Of a stretch of DNA of 29,060 nt, positions 10,510 through 18,889 are shown piece by piece. The notes beneath the pieces were generated by a model. The model made no database searches, was not told the origin of the DNA, and worked only from the letters and a program-made list of their open reading frames with translations. Positions within the stretch are counted from its first letter, which is position 1. Each line of letters begins with the position of its first letter. The stretch spans positions 14,729-43,788 of the forward strand of contig NW_014577151.1 of the NCBI RefSeq assembly GCF_000485595.1. The letters are read 5' to 3'. The position numbers and the translations under genes were made by a program. This stretch comes from Priapulus caudatus (taxonomy: Eukaryota > Priapulida > Priapulimorpha > Priapulimorphida > Priapulidae).

Positions 10510-11424
10510 CGTCATGACCTTTTGGTTCCTTGCCGTGCGGAAAGGAATGCGTCTAACCACTGTAACTACTTCACCGACACGTGTTTGCAGTAGGGTGGGG
10601 AGTGTGTAGTCGTTTCAATAGAATATCTTGCCGCAATCAATTCGTCCATGGTGGGTTCGTATCTACCTCAAACTATCCTTGTATAGAGCTTGGTCTGTCT
10701 TGAACCCTCTGGCGCACTGCCGCTGCCTCTTGCGCCCTGCCTCCTTTTGCCTCCCCTGGACCGGTTCCCGGCGCCTCACTCTTGTGGTGTTTTTGCGCGT
10801 GGCCGACTGGGGGGGGTGTGGCGGGTTCCTGCGGGGTTCTCGTGCTTTGATTTGGCGCTACGGGGCGTGAATTGTGGCTGGAATTGTGTTTTGTGCGGGG
10901 GGCCTCTTTCCAGCGGTACAGCGCGCTTTCAGTCCGTGTCGGACACTGGCCGTTCGGCCTTTCGCCCGCTCCTGGGGTCACTACCGGCCCTGCCGCCGTC
11001 TAGTAACCTGCACCACGCGAAAGAGAGTAAGAAATATCGGCAAGAACGCCGAGCGACGCAATCGGCTGGGTCGTGTTGTCGTTTCATCTACTCATTATCG
11101 TCAGCTAGGGTTGGGCTAAAATGAAGGCATGCGCGCCCCGCCAGGCCCCTTCACGTGTGCAACAGTGGCCCCTGTCAATCTACGGGGATGTTTTTAGATT
11201 CTCATTGGGCAAAATGGGGAAGATGGTTTCGGGTTGCCGTTGGGGGCTCGTGGCCCGTCCTCTGTCGTTTCCGCCGTGCGCTGCTCTTGGCGTTTTCTTC
11301 GTTGTGTCTCTATCATTCGTCCCTGACTGTCTCTGTCTCTCGCCTATCTATTGACGGGTGTTCTGCATTTCTTCCGGCGTAGATGGGTGCTGGGTTTCCT
11401 CCCTTCTCCTTCCCTCGTAACCTT
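10510..11424 (-). repeat. Inverted, A-poor copy of the right end of the duplicon
   Basis: Reverse complement of roughly 16650-17600. Clear anchors are GTTCCTTGCCGTGCGGAAAGG near 10525, CGACGCAATCGGCTGGGTCG near 11053, CTTCACGTGTGCAACAGTGG near 11149, CTGTCAATCTACGGGGATG near 11172 and the TTTCCTCCCTTCTCCTTCCC end at the gap. Between the anchors, T, C and G positions align while many A positions of the other copy are replaced. For example, 11221-11340 holds only 5 A in 120 bases. It stops exactly at the N gap. No gene is supported here. Confidence 0.75.
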
Positions 11425-11890
11425 NNNNNNNNNNNNNNNNNNNNNNNNNNNNNNNNNNNNNNNNNNNNNNNNNNNNNNNNNNNNNNNNNNNNNNNNNNNN
11501 NNNNNNNNNNNNNNNNNNNNNNNNNNNNNNNNNNNNNNNNNNNNNNNNNNNNNNNNNNNNNNNNNNNNNNNNNNNNNNNNNNNNNNNNNNNNNNNNNNNN
11601 NNNNNNNNNNNNNNNNNNNNNNNNNNNNNNNNNNNNNNNNNNNNNNNNNNNNNNNNNNNNNNNNNNNNNNNNNNNNNNNNNNNNNNNNNNNNNNNNNNNN
11701 NNNNNNNNNNNNNNNNNNNNNNNNNNNNNNNNNNNNNNNNNNNNNNNNNNNNNNNNNNNNNNNNNNNNNNNNNNNNNNNNNNNNNNNNNNNNNNNNNNNN
11801 NNNNNNNNNNNNNNNNNNNNNNNNNNNNNNNNNNNNNNNNNNNNNNNNNNNNNNNNNNNNNNNNNNNNNNNNNNNNNNNNNNNNNNNNNN
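11425..11890. other. Assembly gap (466 N)
   Basis: Undetermined bases. By comparison with the second copy, this is where exon d and its flanking introns should lie. Open frames running through the Ns are meaningless. Confidence 1.
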
Positions 11891-11968
11891 GTGCGTGCGT
11901 GCGTGTGTGCGTGCGTGCGTGCGTACGTGTGTGCGTGCGTGCGTGTGTGCGTGCGTGCGTGTGTGTGT
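11891..11968 (+). repeat. GTGC/GT microsatellite
   Basis: Repeats of GTGCGTGC and GTGTGTGT leading into TAACAGCAATGCTTGC, which is the branch-point and acceptor region of the truncated exon e copy. It is the counterpart of 19650-19815. Confidence 0.9.
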
Positions 11969-11995
11969 AACAGCAATGCTTGCTTGCTTGTGCAG

Positions 11996-12052
11996 ACATC
12001 CCCGTTACACAGAGTGGGTACATCGAGCAGGCGGTGCAGGAGCTGCTACAGC
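11996..12052 (+). pseudogene. CCDC142: Truncated duplicate of CCDC142 exon e (first copy)
   Basis: The first 57 nt of exon e (ACATCCCCGTTACACAGAG to CTGCTACAGC) with its acceptor region TAACAGCAATGCTTGCTTGCTTGTGCAG, lying 163 bp before the full exon. After CTGCTACAGC the sequence passes directly into GTGTGTGT instead of CCGTGG. A segment made of GT array, acceptor and exon start was therefore duplicated in tandem and cut off by the next GT array. The acceptor looks functional. If used, the reading frame runs into Cys/Val-coding GT repeats and the full exon e would then be out of frame. Confidence 0.85.
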
Positions 12053-12136
12053 TGTGTGTGTGTGTATGTACGTACGTGTGTGTGTACGTACGTGTGTATG
12101 TACGTACGTGTGTATGTACGTGCGTGTGTGTGTATA
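12053..12136 (+). repeat. GT/GTAC microsatellite between truncated and full exon e
   Basis: GTGTGTATGTACGTACGTGTG-type repeat, conserved in type and position at 19900-19982. Its GTATGT and GTACGT words resemble splice donors. Confidence 0.9.
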
Positions 12137-12158
12137 ACAGCAATGCTTGCTTGTGCAG

Positions 12159-12336
12159 ACATCCCCGTTACACAGAGTGGCTACATCGAGCAGGCGGTGC
12201 AGGAGCTGCTACAGCCCGTGGTAGACGCCACCAGCAAGCTGCCAATGGAAGCACAGATCACTGCTCTCAGCATAGCTGTAGTCGCGCTGTGCGAGGCGTG
12301 GACCGCCTTCATACTCAAGGAACGCGTCCGCTTCAG
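12159..12336 (+). CDS. CCDC142: CCDC142 exon e (intact, first copy)
   Basis: A 178-nt exon. The acceptor is GCTTGTGCAG at 12158, with a plausible branch site TAAC about 25 nt upstream; the donor is CAG|GTGCGC at 12337. It starts with two bases of a codon (the G from exon d plus AC gives Asp) and ends after two bases (AG, completed to Ser by exon f). Landmarks are SGYIEQAVQELLQPVVDATS, then MEAQITALSIAVVALCEAW and FILKERVRF. This helical segment with a conserved Trp and an RFS-LHGA junction is, from memory, the most recognisable part of the CCDC142 C-terminal region (Pfam CCDC142). The copy at 20012-20189 differs by small indels. Confidence 0.88.
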
Positions 12337-13031
12337 GTGCGCACACTAGTACTGGTGCCGCTGCCTCTGCAGCTGCCGAATAATCCTAATAATGTATAAT
12401 TAATATCGTATATTGACATTAGCATAGCTGATGTATATTAGCGTTTCACTGTGTCTTTGCTGCAGCCTGCACGGAGCGCGTTAGCTGTCACTGTCTTATA
12501 TTAACATTATTATTATAACTATTAAAGGGATACAACACCCTAGATTTTTAGAGTATATTATGATAGTAAGTGCATAAATAATAGCATATACCTAGAAATT
12601 TCTATAATCATTCATTCACATTTGTCGTAAAACAACAGTGAGTTTCGAAATCTTTATTTTTGGCCGCTGACATGACACCCCGCGATTGTGCTGCCATCCT
12701 GACAAAGTTGCACTTTAGACCAAGGGCTTATCACAAAATTGCAATTATATTTATGCCTAACTGCTAATAAGAAACATCCTCAGTCTGTAGCCTGCAGCCG
12801 AAAAATTGTGATGCGCAACTTTGAAAGCAGATGGGCTAGTAGTGGCGCCACCATTGTTGTGAGCAACGATACAGCCGTTAGTTTTAAAACATTTTGTTTT
12901 ATTTCTAATGAATATTGAACAGTGAAATTTTTTATGTAGCGTAATTTAAACACATTTTAATTGAAAATATGCAAAGAACCTGGGGTCATGTGTGCCTTTA
13001 ATTATTAACATTGTGTCTGTGCACCCTTCAG
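12337..13031 (+). other. Intron e-f with a possible MITE fragment
   Basis: No exon is seen. From 12523 the intron holds TTAAAGGGATACAACACC, a word of the kind that begins many small non-autonomous elements, followed by AT-rich sequence. No inverted partner was found. The same intron recurs at 20190-20904 with about 2-3 % extra bases. Confidence 0.4.
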
Positions 13032-13237
13032 CCTTCACGGAGCGAGTCAGCTTGCTGTGGACGTCGCCTACGTGCGCACGTGGCTCGGCCGCCTCACTGA
13101 CCTTGACCATGAAGCCATGCAGAGCTTGCAGTCGCTCGAGATCTTCAAGTATCTGAACGGGGCCGTACGTCTGCTGCTGCGGCAGCCGTGTAAGAAGCGC
13201 GGCGGCGATCATCGCAAGGACGTCAGCGACGATATCA
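13032..13237 (+). CDS. CCDC142: CCDC142 exon f (intact, first copy)
   Basis: A 206-nt exon with acceptor CACCCTTCAG at 13031 and donor ATCA|GTGAGT at 13238. The first base completes Ser from exon e, giving RFS-LHGASQLAVDVAYVRTWL. Further on come DHEAMQSLQSLEIFKYLNGA and VRLLLRQP, then a basic, polar tail KKRGGDHRKDVSDDI. The order FSLxGAxQL, then a helix, then a LxxLxIFxxLxGAxxxLLxQP motif, matches the C-terminal half of vertebrate CCDC142 as I remember it, and this is the strongest single piece of evidence for the identification. It ends in phase 1, compatible both with the last exon at 21677 and with another exon b. Confidence 0.9.
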
Positions 13238-13277
13238 GTGAGTGTTGGTTGGCAGTCAGTGTCTCTGTAGCGAGCTG

Positions 13278-13500
13278 TGTGTGTGTGTGTGTGCGGTCCG
13301 TCGACGGAGTTTATGGCGGTCGTGCTCGATCGTGTCGTGTGTTTACTATGATGTTTGGGTTATCGTATGTTATTATATCTATTCTACATTGTTATATGTA
13401 CTCTATACATTATGATATATGTTTATGTATACATTATGATATACTTGTATGTGTACATTATGATATATGTGTATGTGTACAATACATTTACATCCTAATA
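13278..13500 (+). repeat. GT run and 24-bp ACATTATGATA repeat at the duplication junction
   Basis: A GT run lies at 13278-13296. A 24-bp unit, ACATTATGATATATGTTTAT plus GTAT, starts at 13407, 13431 and 13455. The second copy of this intron (after 21111) diverges from this one at about 13400, and duplicon copy 2 begins at about 13524. The tandem-duplication junction therefore lies in or beside this repeat. Confidence 0.7.
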
Positions 13501-14464
13501 CATCTCGAGCTGCCGTTTATGTCTGAGTGTCTAGTTTATGTTTCGTCATCGGTATTCTGACGACCGGGGCATGATGAGGGCATATTGCATCGTCGCGTCA
13601 CAGTCCGAGCCGCGTTAATCCATGGGCGTTAACTGTCCGTCTGTAGACAGATTTCCGTCTTTAGAAAAATTATGATTTTTTTTTTGGAATTGGGGAAAAA
13701 TTGAAATTGATAATTTTTTACAATTTTTCCGGTCCCCACTTTTCCGGTCCCCATGCTAATCCGTCGCGGGTGACAGTTGTCCATAATGTGTCGATAATGT
13801 TTATGCGAGCGCGTGCATTGAGATGCGCTGCGTCTCTGCAAGTTTTCAATGCGCGAGAGCGAGAGCGAGTGAACAAGGGAGCGAGCGAGCTAGCGAGGGG
13901 CGCATTAGCTGGGTTCGCAACTCGGTCATACGTATAGAAGCGTGTTCGCGCGGATCAATGCCTGCCTGTGTAGCGTTCGTGCTGATGTTTTCAGTTCAAG
14001 TGCGAGGCTTTTACTAAATCTCACGTGGGTAGACTGTCATTCAGAGCTAGTGATCAAAAGGAGGTTATTTGAACTTTCTCGAGTCGAGGAAAAAAGAGGA
14101 ATATAATTTTGCCAACATAACCAACAGAATAAAAAATGTTAATACTAATTCTTCATCATCTAATCCTAATCATGTTTAAAAAGTTTTCAAAATGCTGTTT
14201 AATATGGATCATTATGGATAATTTGATTAATATAATTTCGCTAACATAACTAACAGCTTTAAATTTGTTGTAACATGTTGTTCATTATTAAAACTGTCAC
14301 TGAAATGTAAAAAAATATGTTCCGGAACTTGAAACAATGTGTCGTGTGACCGTGATAAGTGATTAGACTATTACGAGATTGTTCAGAATGTAGAGTAGAT
14401 TAAGTGGTTAATGTCGAGTCGCCGTGCAACAAGACATCTAACGCTGCGTGTATTTTGTTCGCAG

Positions 14465-14631
14465 ACCAAGAGCTTAAGTGTAGAGAGCTGCTGCCGCTGC
14501 TACTGCCCAGCCTATCGTGTGTGCTCGCCACTCTCACGCTCGCCACCAACTGGTCGCGAGTCAAGGCCACTCAGTTCCTCAGCTCGTGGTCACTCGGACC
14601 TTTCCTGCTCATCACACAAACCGATCTCAAG
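14465..14631 (+). CDS. CCDC142: CCDC142 exon b (intact)
   Basis: A 167-nt exon with acceptor TTTTGTTCGCAG at 14464 and donor CTCAAG|GTGTGT at 14632. It starts in phase 1 (the A from exon a plus AC gives Asn) and ends in phase 0 after Lys. Landmarks are QELKCRELLPLLLPSL, SCVLATLTLATNWSRVK and FLSSWSLGPFLLITQTDLK. These are leucine-rich amphipathic helices with no transmembrane signal that I would trust. GC-rich codons match exons c to g. Exon b is the first exon of the duplicated block; exon f also ends in phase 1, so splicing from f of one copy to b of the next keeps the frame. The degraded counterpart is at 5215-5419. Confidence 0.85.
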
Positions 14632-14699
14632 GTGTGTAGATGGTATCGGATGCACACCGGCGAGTCCCAACCTTACTCAGAGACCCCCACCCCGCCAGT

Positions 14700-14880
14700 T
14701 TACTAAACAGTCTACTAACGTTTACTAAGTACTAAGTGTCTAAAGTGAAACTTAAGTCTACAAAAGGTCTATAGCTAGGCAACGACTTAGGCTACAGTCT
14801 ATAGTAGGCAACTACAGACTACTAAAGTCTACAAAGTACTAAGTCTAACGTACAACTAAAGTCTACAGTAGTCTAAAGTT
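14700..14880 (+). repeat. AGTCTAC-rich degenerate repeat
   Basis: Many scattered copies of AGTCTAC, GTCTATAG and CTACTAAAG words right after exon b. The same stretch appears at about 5510-5700 in copy 1. There is no strict period. Confidence 0.55.
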
Positions 14881-15251
14881 AGGCAACGACGTTGGCTGCA
14901 GATGACGGTTGGTCGCTGCAGTATGAGTCGAGCATGTGTTAGTGGACAGAATAAATGCTAACAGACATCTCTAAAGAGTAAACGTCTGTCTATACGGGGC
15001 TTTTAGCATTGCTCCTGAGTGGGAGTTATACGGGGAATCCATGTTTATAGAATGGAAATCTATCTATAAAGGAGATTCCCTTGATTGACCCATATACGGT
15101 GAAGCCCCTTCTATAGAACGGTCGCTGTCTATAAAGCAGACTTCCAGGGTTTCCCTAGAGTGTGTACAGATGTAACTGTCTATCTGTCTGTAGTGCTGAT
15201 GAGAGCGTATTTATCACGTGCCTTATTGCTGACAACCGTTAGTAACAATTT

Positions 15252-15266
15252 CAGGGGCGGATCCAG
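15252..15266 (+). mobile_element. Possible transposon terminus CAGGGGCGGATCCAG
   Basis: It is followed by AGAGGGTTTGGGTG and then a GGGGGCATGCCCCCCGGGA palindromic stretch at about 15316. The word resembles ends of non-autonomous hAT-like elements (family memory, not checked). The opposite end is not seen. Confidence 0.3.
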
Positions 15267-15763
15267 AGGGTTTGGGTGACCAGTTTCCATATGTTCTTCT
15301 GCAGCTAGGAGGTCCGGGGGCATGCCCCCCGGGAATTTTTTTAAAATTAGGTTATATTTGGTGCATTCTGGTGAATTTTGAGGCTTGTGACCGGTTTCTG
15401 GAAACTGGTGCAAACCGGCCTAAATCCGCACTTGAATTTGTTGGGACAGATAACTAGATTTACCTGGTCTTCTATTAATAAAGCATGTAAAGAAGCTGCA
15501 TGCAAGAATGCAAGAACGGTGATTTTAGAAAGCCACTCCATTATTTACATTTTATGAATTACTTTCTAAAATTTTATTTTTATTTTCAAAAAATGTTATC
15601 AACTGCTGACTCAAGATCAACTCATTTATAAGAATTCTAGCTCTGAAAAGTAATCTCTCGCACGCTCGCTCCTCGTTCACCGTGACGCCGCGTGTAGCGC
15701 TGTCGTCTTGTTTTCATCGTGCGAACACACTCACTTTAGATGCTGTCCGACGTGAATAGACGA

Positions 15764-15978
15764 TTTCTCCTCCTCCTCCTCCTCCTCCTCCTGCCCCTCC
15801 TCCTCCTGCCCCTCGTCCTTCTCCGTCTCCTCTTCCTGCCTCGCTTCTTCCTCCTTCTGCCCCTCCTCTTACTTTTCCTCCTCCTGCCCGTCCTCTTCTT
15901 CCTCCTGCCCCTCCTCTTCCTCCTCCTCCTCCTGCCCCTCCTCCTGCTCTTCCTCCTGCCCCTCCTCTTCCTTCTCCT
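15764..15978 (+). repeat. CTCC polypyrimidine tract before exon c
   Basis: About 215 bases of TCCTCC, CTGCCCCTCC and CTTCCTCC units end some 40 bases before the exon c acceptor. It is far longer than a normal polypyrimidine tract. The Leu/Pro-rich frame that starts at 15740 is its translation, and so is the Arg-rich frame on the other strand. Confidence 0.9.
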
Positions 15979-16017
15979 AACGCTGTCTTCTTGTTTTTTT
16001 ATCGTGCGCACCCGCAG

Positions 16018-16209
16018 ATGCTGTCTGACGTCAACCGACGACTCTTCTATCTCGGCCAGCCCAACGTACACAAGCTGCACTCGGAGCTCGACCAGCTCCT
16101 GCTCGGCAGTCCGCCGCCAGGTGGCGCCTGCAACGCCGTCGTGCTGCAGACGATTCGCAGCGTCGACGTCGTCTGGCAGCAGCTGCACGACGGAGCGTCC
16201 GCGCTGCAG
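16018..16209 (+). CDS. CCDC142: CCDC142 exon c (intact)
   Basis: A 192-nt exon (64 codons) with acceptor GCGCACCCGCAG at 16017 and donor CTGCAG|GTTTGT at 16210, phase 0 at both ends. The peptide starts MLSDVNRRLFYLG, continues with VHKLHSELDQLLLGS and ends SVDVVWQQLHDGASALQ. The internal ATG is not a start; it follows Lys of exon b. The DVNRRLF and LDQLLLGS features fit the helical middle of CCDC142. The exon is bracketed by a polypyrimidine tract upstream and, downstream, by the 28-bp X-box minisatellite, which begins on its donor, and then a polypurine tract. The degraded counterpart is at 6987-7200. Confidence 0.85.
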
Positions 16210-16410
16210 GTTTGTTTGTTTCGTCGCCCCGGCAACCGAGCGTTTTTTTCGTCACCCTGGCAACCAAGCATTTGTTTTGTCGCCCTGGCAACCGAGCGTT
16301 TGTTTTGTTGCCCTGGCAACCGAGCATTTCTATCGTCGCCCTGGCAACCGAGCATTTCTTTTGTCACCCCGACAACCGAGCGTTTGTTTCGTCGCCCTGG
16401 CAACCGAACG
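16210..16410 (+). repeat. 28-bp minisatellite of RFX X-box-like motifs
   Basis: Seven tandem units. The core GGCAAC (or GACAAC) falls at 16231, 16259, 16287, 16315, 16343, 16371 and 16399, exactly 28 bp apart. The unit is CGTTTGTTTCGTCGCCCTGG plus CAACCGAG. Each holds a 14-bp motif of the form GTCGCCCTGGCAAC. Six of seven match the X-box consensus GTNRCC(N0-3)RGYAAC bound by RFX factors; the fourth, GTTGCCCTGGCAAC, is an inverted repeat around CT, and the sixth deviates (GACAAC). The array starts at the exon c splice donor and ends at about 16410. Confidence 0.9.
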
Positions 16411-16605
16411 GTCACCATCGCAAATGCCACGCACAGAAATGGACCGGCAGACGAACGGGGTCAGATATCGTTCGTAGACGCGCGCACGGACGGCGGCGTA
16501 TTGGCTCACTGCGGCTTGACTCGCTTTTGAAATCATTTCCTCGAGCGAACGCAACTTGCGGGAGAGGAGGAAGGGGGGTCTAAATTTCCCCTGGTACATG
16601 ATTGT

Positions 16606-16690
16606 GGCCTGAGGCAGCCGGAAGGGAGGGGAGAGGGAAGGGAGGAAGGGAAAGGGTTAGAGGGAAGGGAGGAAGGGGAGCGGGGGGAGA
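16606..16690 (+). repeat. GGAAGGG polypurine tract after exon c
   Basis: Nearly pure purine sequence (GAAGGGAGGGGAGAGGGAAG and similar). It is complementary in composition to the polypyrimidine tract on the other side of exon c, about 630 bases away. Confidence 0.85.
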
Positions 16691-17323
16691 TACCCAATCA
16701 CGCCATTATCTCTGTAAGGAAATGTCTAATTAGTAAAGGCACGCGGTCGGTTCTTAATGTAGTGTGATGTATGTTGCCGGTCTATTGATAGCAATATATT
16801 GATCTATCAGTTTGATATATTGATGGTATATTGAACAGATGCTAACAACTCCATAGCGCGCACGTTGAACTGTAAATATGATCCTGGCTGCACGAGTTCC
16901 CCACGTCACGAAACACGATCTTTCCCCATTTTTTCCCGATGAGAATCTAAAACATCCCCGTAGATTGACAGGCGGGCACTGTTGGCACACGTGAAGCCTG
17001 GCATGCTTGATTAGCAATTAGTGACGATAATTGAGTAGATGGAAACGACAACACGACCAGCCGATTGCGTCGCCGTCTGCGAATTTCTATCCTCGGGGGG
17101 GTTACTATGTATGCCGGTATTACCCCATGTGCGTTCGAAATTTTTGCGGGTTAGGGGGCTGTTTTCCAACTTCTAAAGCGGGCCCGCGCGGGAGAAAATA
17201 GGCCCCCCTTTACAAAGCTAATCCCGCAATAAGCCCTCGGGATCGTTCAAGTCAAGCACTGCGCCCGCAGTAGGCCCCCCTTACGGGCCCCCTCCATTCC
17301 CTCCACTTGTCTGCAAGACATCA

Positions 17324-17450
17324 CAATAGGGGGTAGGGTCCGGGTAGGACTCTTTCATTGTGCATGCAATAGGGGGTGGGATATTTTCATTGTGTATGCA
17401 ATAGGTGGTGGTATTCTTCAATTGTGTCTGCAATAGGGGGTAGGGTTTTC
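17324..17450 (+). repeat. Short tandem repeat CAATAGGGGGTGGG...TTCATTGTGTATG
   Basis: CAATAGG(G/T)GG occurs at 17324, 17367, 17399 and 17431 (periods 43, 32 and 32), with TTTTCATTGTGYATG between copies. A noisy counterpart is at 8450-8590. The clustered G-runs are short. Confidence 0.7.
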
Positions 17451-17689
17451 CAATGTGCAGTTCGCACTAGGGGGCCTATTATTTTTAGTGAGAACGCACA
17501 TGGGGTAATACCGGCATATATAGTGACCCCCCCCCCCCGGGTTTATATCCTTCCGTCACGCAAGGAACATGCGCCGTGGCTGCGTTTGATAGCAGTGGCA
17601 GTGGACAACGTATAAGCTCTAGCCAACGAGTTAACCTTCCGCTTCTCACGACGTGAACGCAGTCAGTAAGGCTGGTCGGGTTTACAATG

Positions 17690-18530
17690 TAACATCTACA
17701 TCTACGATCTACTTCTACTTCTACATCTACATCTAGGCATCGTACATCTACGTCTGGCATCTACATCGTTGCACCACATCATCTACATCTCATCTACATC
17801 TCATCTAAGCTCTACCATCATACTTCTACATCTACATCTACACCTACATCTGTACTTCTTACTCTACATCACATCTACATCTACATCTACTCTACATTTA
17901 ACATCTGCATTAACTCTAGCATCCTTACATCACAGTCTACATCTACATTAACATCTACAATGCTACATCTACATCTGCATCTTGCAGATCCTACAGATCT
18001 AACATCTACATCTACAATTACATCTACAATCACCTCTAACATCTACATCTACATCTCAACCTACATGCTACATCTACATTCTACATTACATCTACAATCA
18101 TACATCGTACTTCTAACATCTTACAGTCTACATCTACTTCTCCTTTCTACCTCTACACTCTACATCTTACATCTATTTGACGCATCTAAGCACATCTACA
18201 TCATCACATCACATTCTACATCTGAACTACTCTGCATCTACATCTACATCTACATCTACATTCTAACACCTACACTACACCTACATCTAGCATCTAACAT
18301 CTACACCTTACATCTACAGTTACATCTCATCTACACCTCATCTACATCTATACACCTACACCTACATCTACACCTACGCTCTACATCTAAACACATTACA
18401 TACTTACATCTACATCTAACATCCTACATCTACATCTACATCTACATCTACACCTAACCTACACTCCTTACACCTAACACTACATCTACCTCTACACCTT
18501 ACATCTACATCTACATCCTACGTCTAACCG
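17690..18530 (+). repeat. ACATCT hexanucleotide array, single orientation
   Basis: (ACATCT)n read throughout on the + strand, with frequent single-base irregularities and some CACCTA and CATCTG variants. Frames across it give His/Leu/Thr/Ser-rich nonsense. It lies in the intron between exons c and d. Confidence 0.9.
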
Positions 18531-18624
18531 TCCTTAACACGTTTCAGTAGTCTATCAATCGATATCAATCAATCAATCGTAATATCGATATCAATATTGA
18601 TAGACTCCTGCGTTTCTCACACAG

Positions 18625-18739
18625 ATGCTATCCAGTACGCTCATCAGACTGTTCTCGGCCGCCTGCAAGCAGAGAGCCACCGAGTACTTTCAAGCCGGAA
18701 TGCCCACCGGCAAAGTCTGGCGCCGCAAGGGCAACAGTG
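18625..18739 (+). CDS. CCDC142: CCDC142 exon d (only copy in the window)
   Basis: A 115-nt exon with acceptor GCGTTTCTCACACAG at 18624 and donor AGTG|GTACGT at 18740. It starts in phase 0, as exon c requires, and ends in phase 1; its final G plus AC of exon e makes Asp. The peptide starts MLSSTLIRLFSAACKQRATE and contains YFQAGMPTGKVWRRKGNS. The aromatic and basic stretch ending in WRR just before the exon e helix fits what I recall of CCDC142. No first-copy counterpart is visible; it should lie in the N gap or in the sequence replaced by the inverted segment at 10510-11424. Confidence 0.8.
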
Positions 18740-18810
18740 GTACGTAGATGGGTTCGTCTCTCTCGCTTGCATTCACTCACTCGTTATAGTTTGTGAGTCC
18801 GGGAAGCCGT

Positions 18811-18850
18811 GTGTGTGTGTGTGTGTGTGTGTGTCACAGTGTGTGTGTCA

Positions 18851-18889
<39 letters not shown>

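Larger units (their letters stand above)
13524..17690 (+). repeat. Duplicon copy 2 (clean copy, exons b and c)
   Basis: The regular counterpart of 4150-8900. It contains exon b, the AGTCTAC-rich stretch at 14700-14880, the transposon-like word at 15252, the polypyrimidine tract, exon c, the 28-bp minisatellite, the polypurine tract and the caatagggg repeat. The left part (13640-14000) includes a T-run, CGGTCCCC words and GCGAGAGCGAGAGCGAG, which looks like an old mobile-element fragment, though I recognise no family. Confidence 0.85.

Noticed and set aside
11313-12349. Long frames of 195-332 codons on both strands
   Set aside because: They run through 466 Ns and GT repeats; only the exon e part on the + strand is real.
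15736-16188. Arg/Lys-rich 150-codon frame on the - strand
   Set aside because: It is the complement of the CTCC tract and the antisense of exon c.
16210-16410. 28-bp regularly spaced repeats as a CRISPR array
   Set aside because: The units are contiguous with no spacers, sit at a splice donor of an animal gene and carry X-box motifs.
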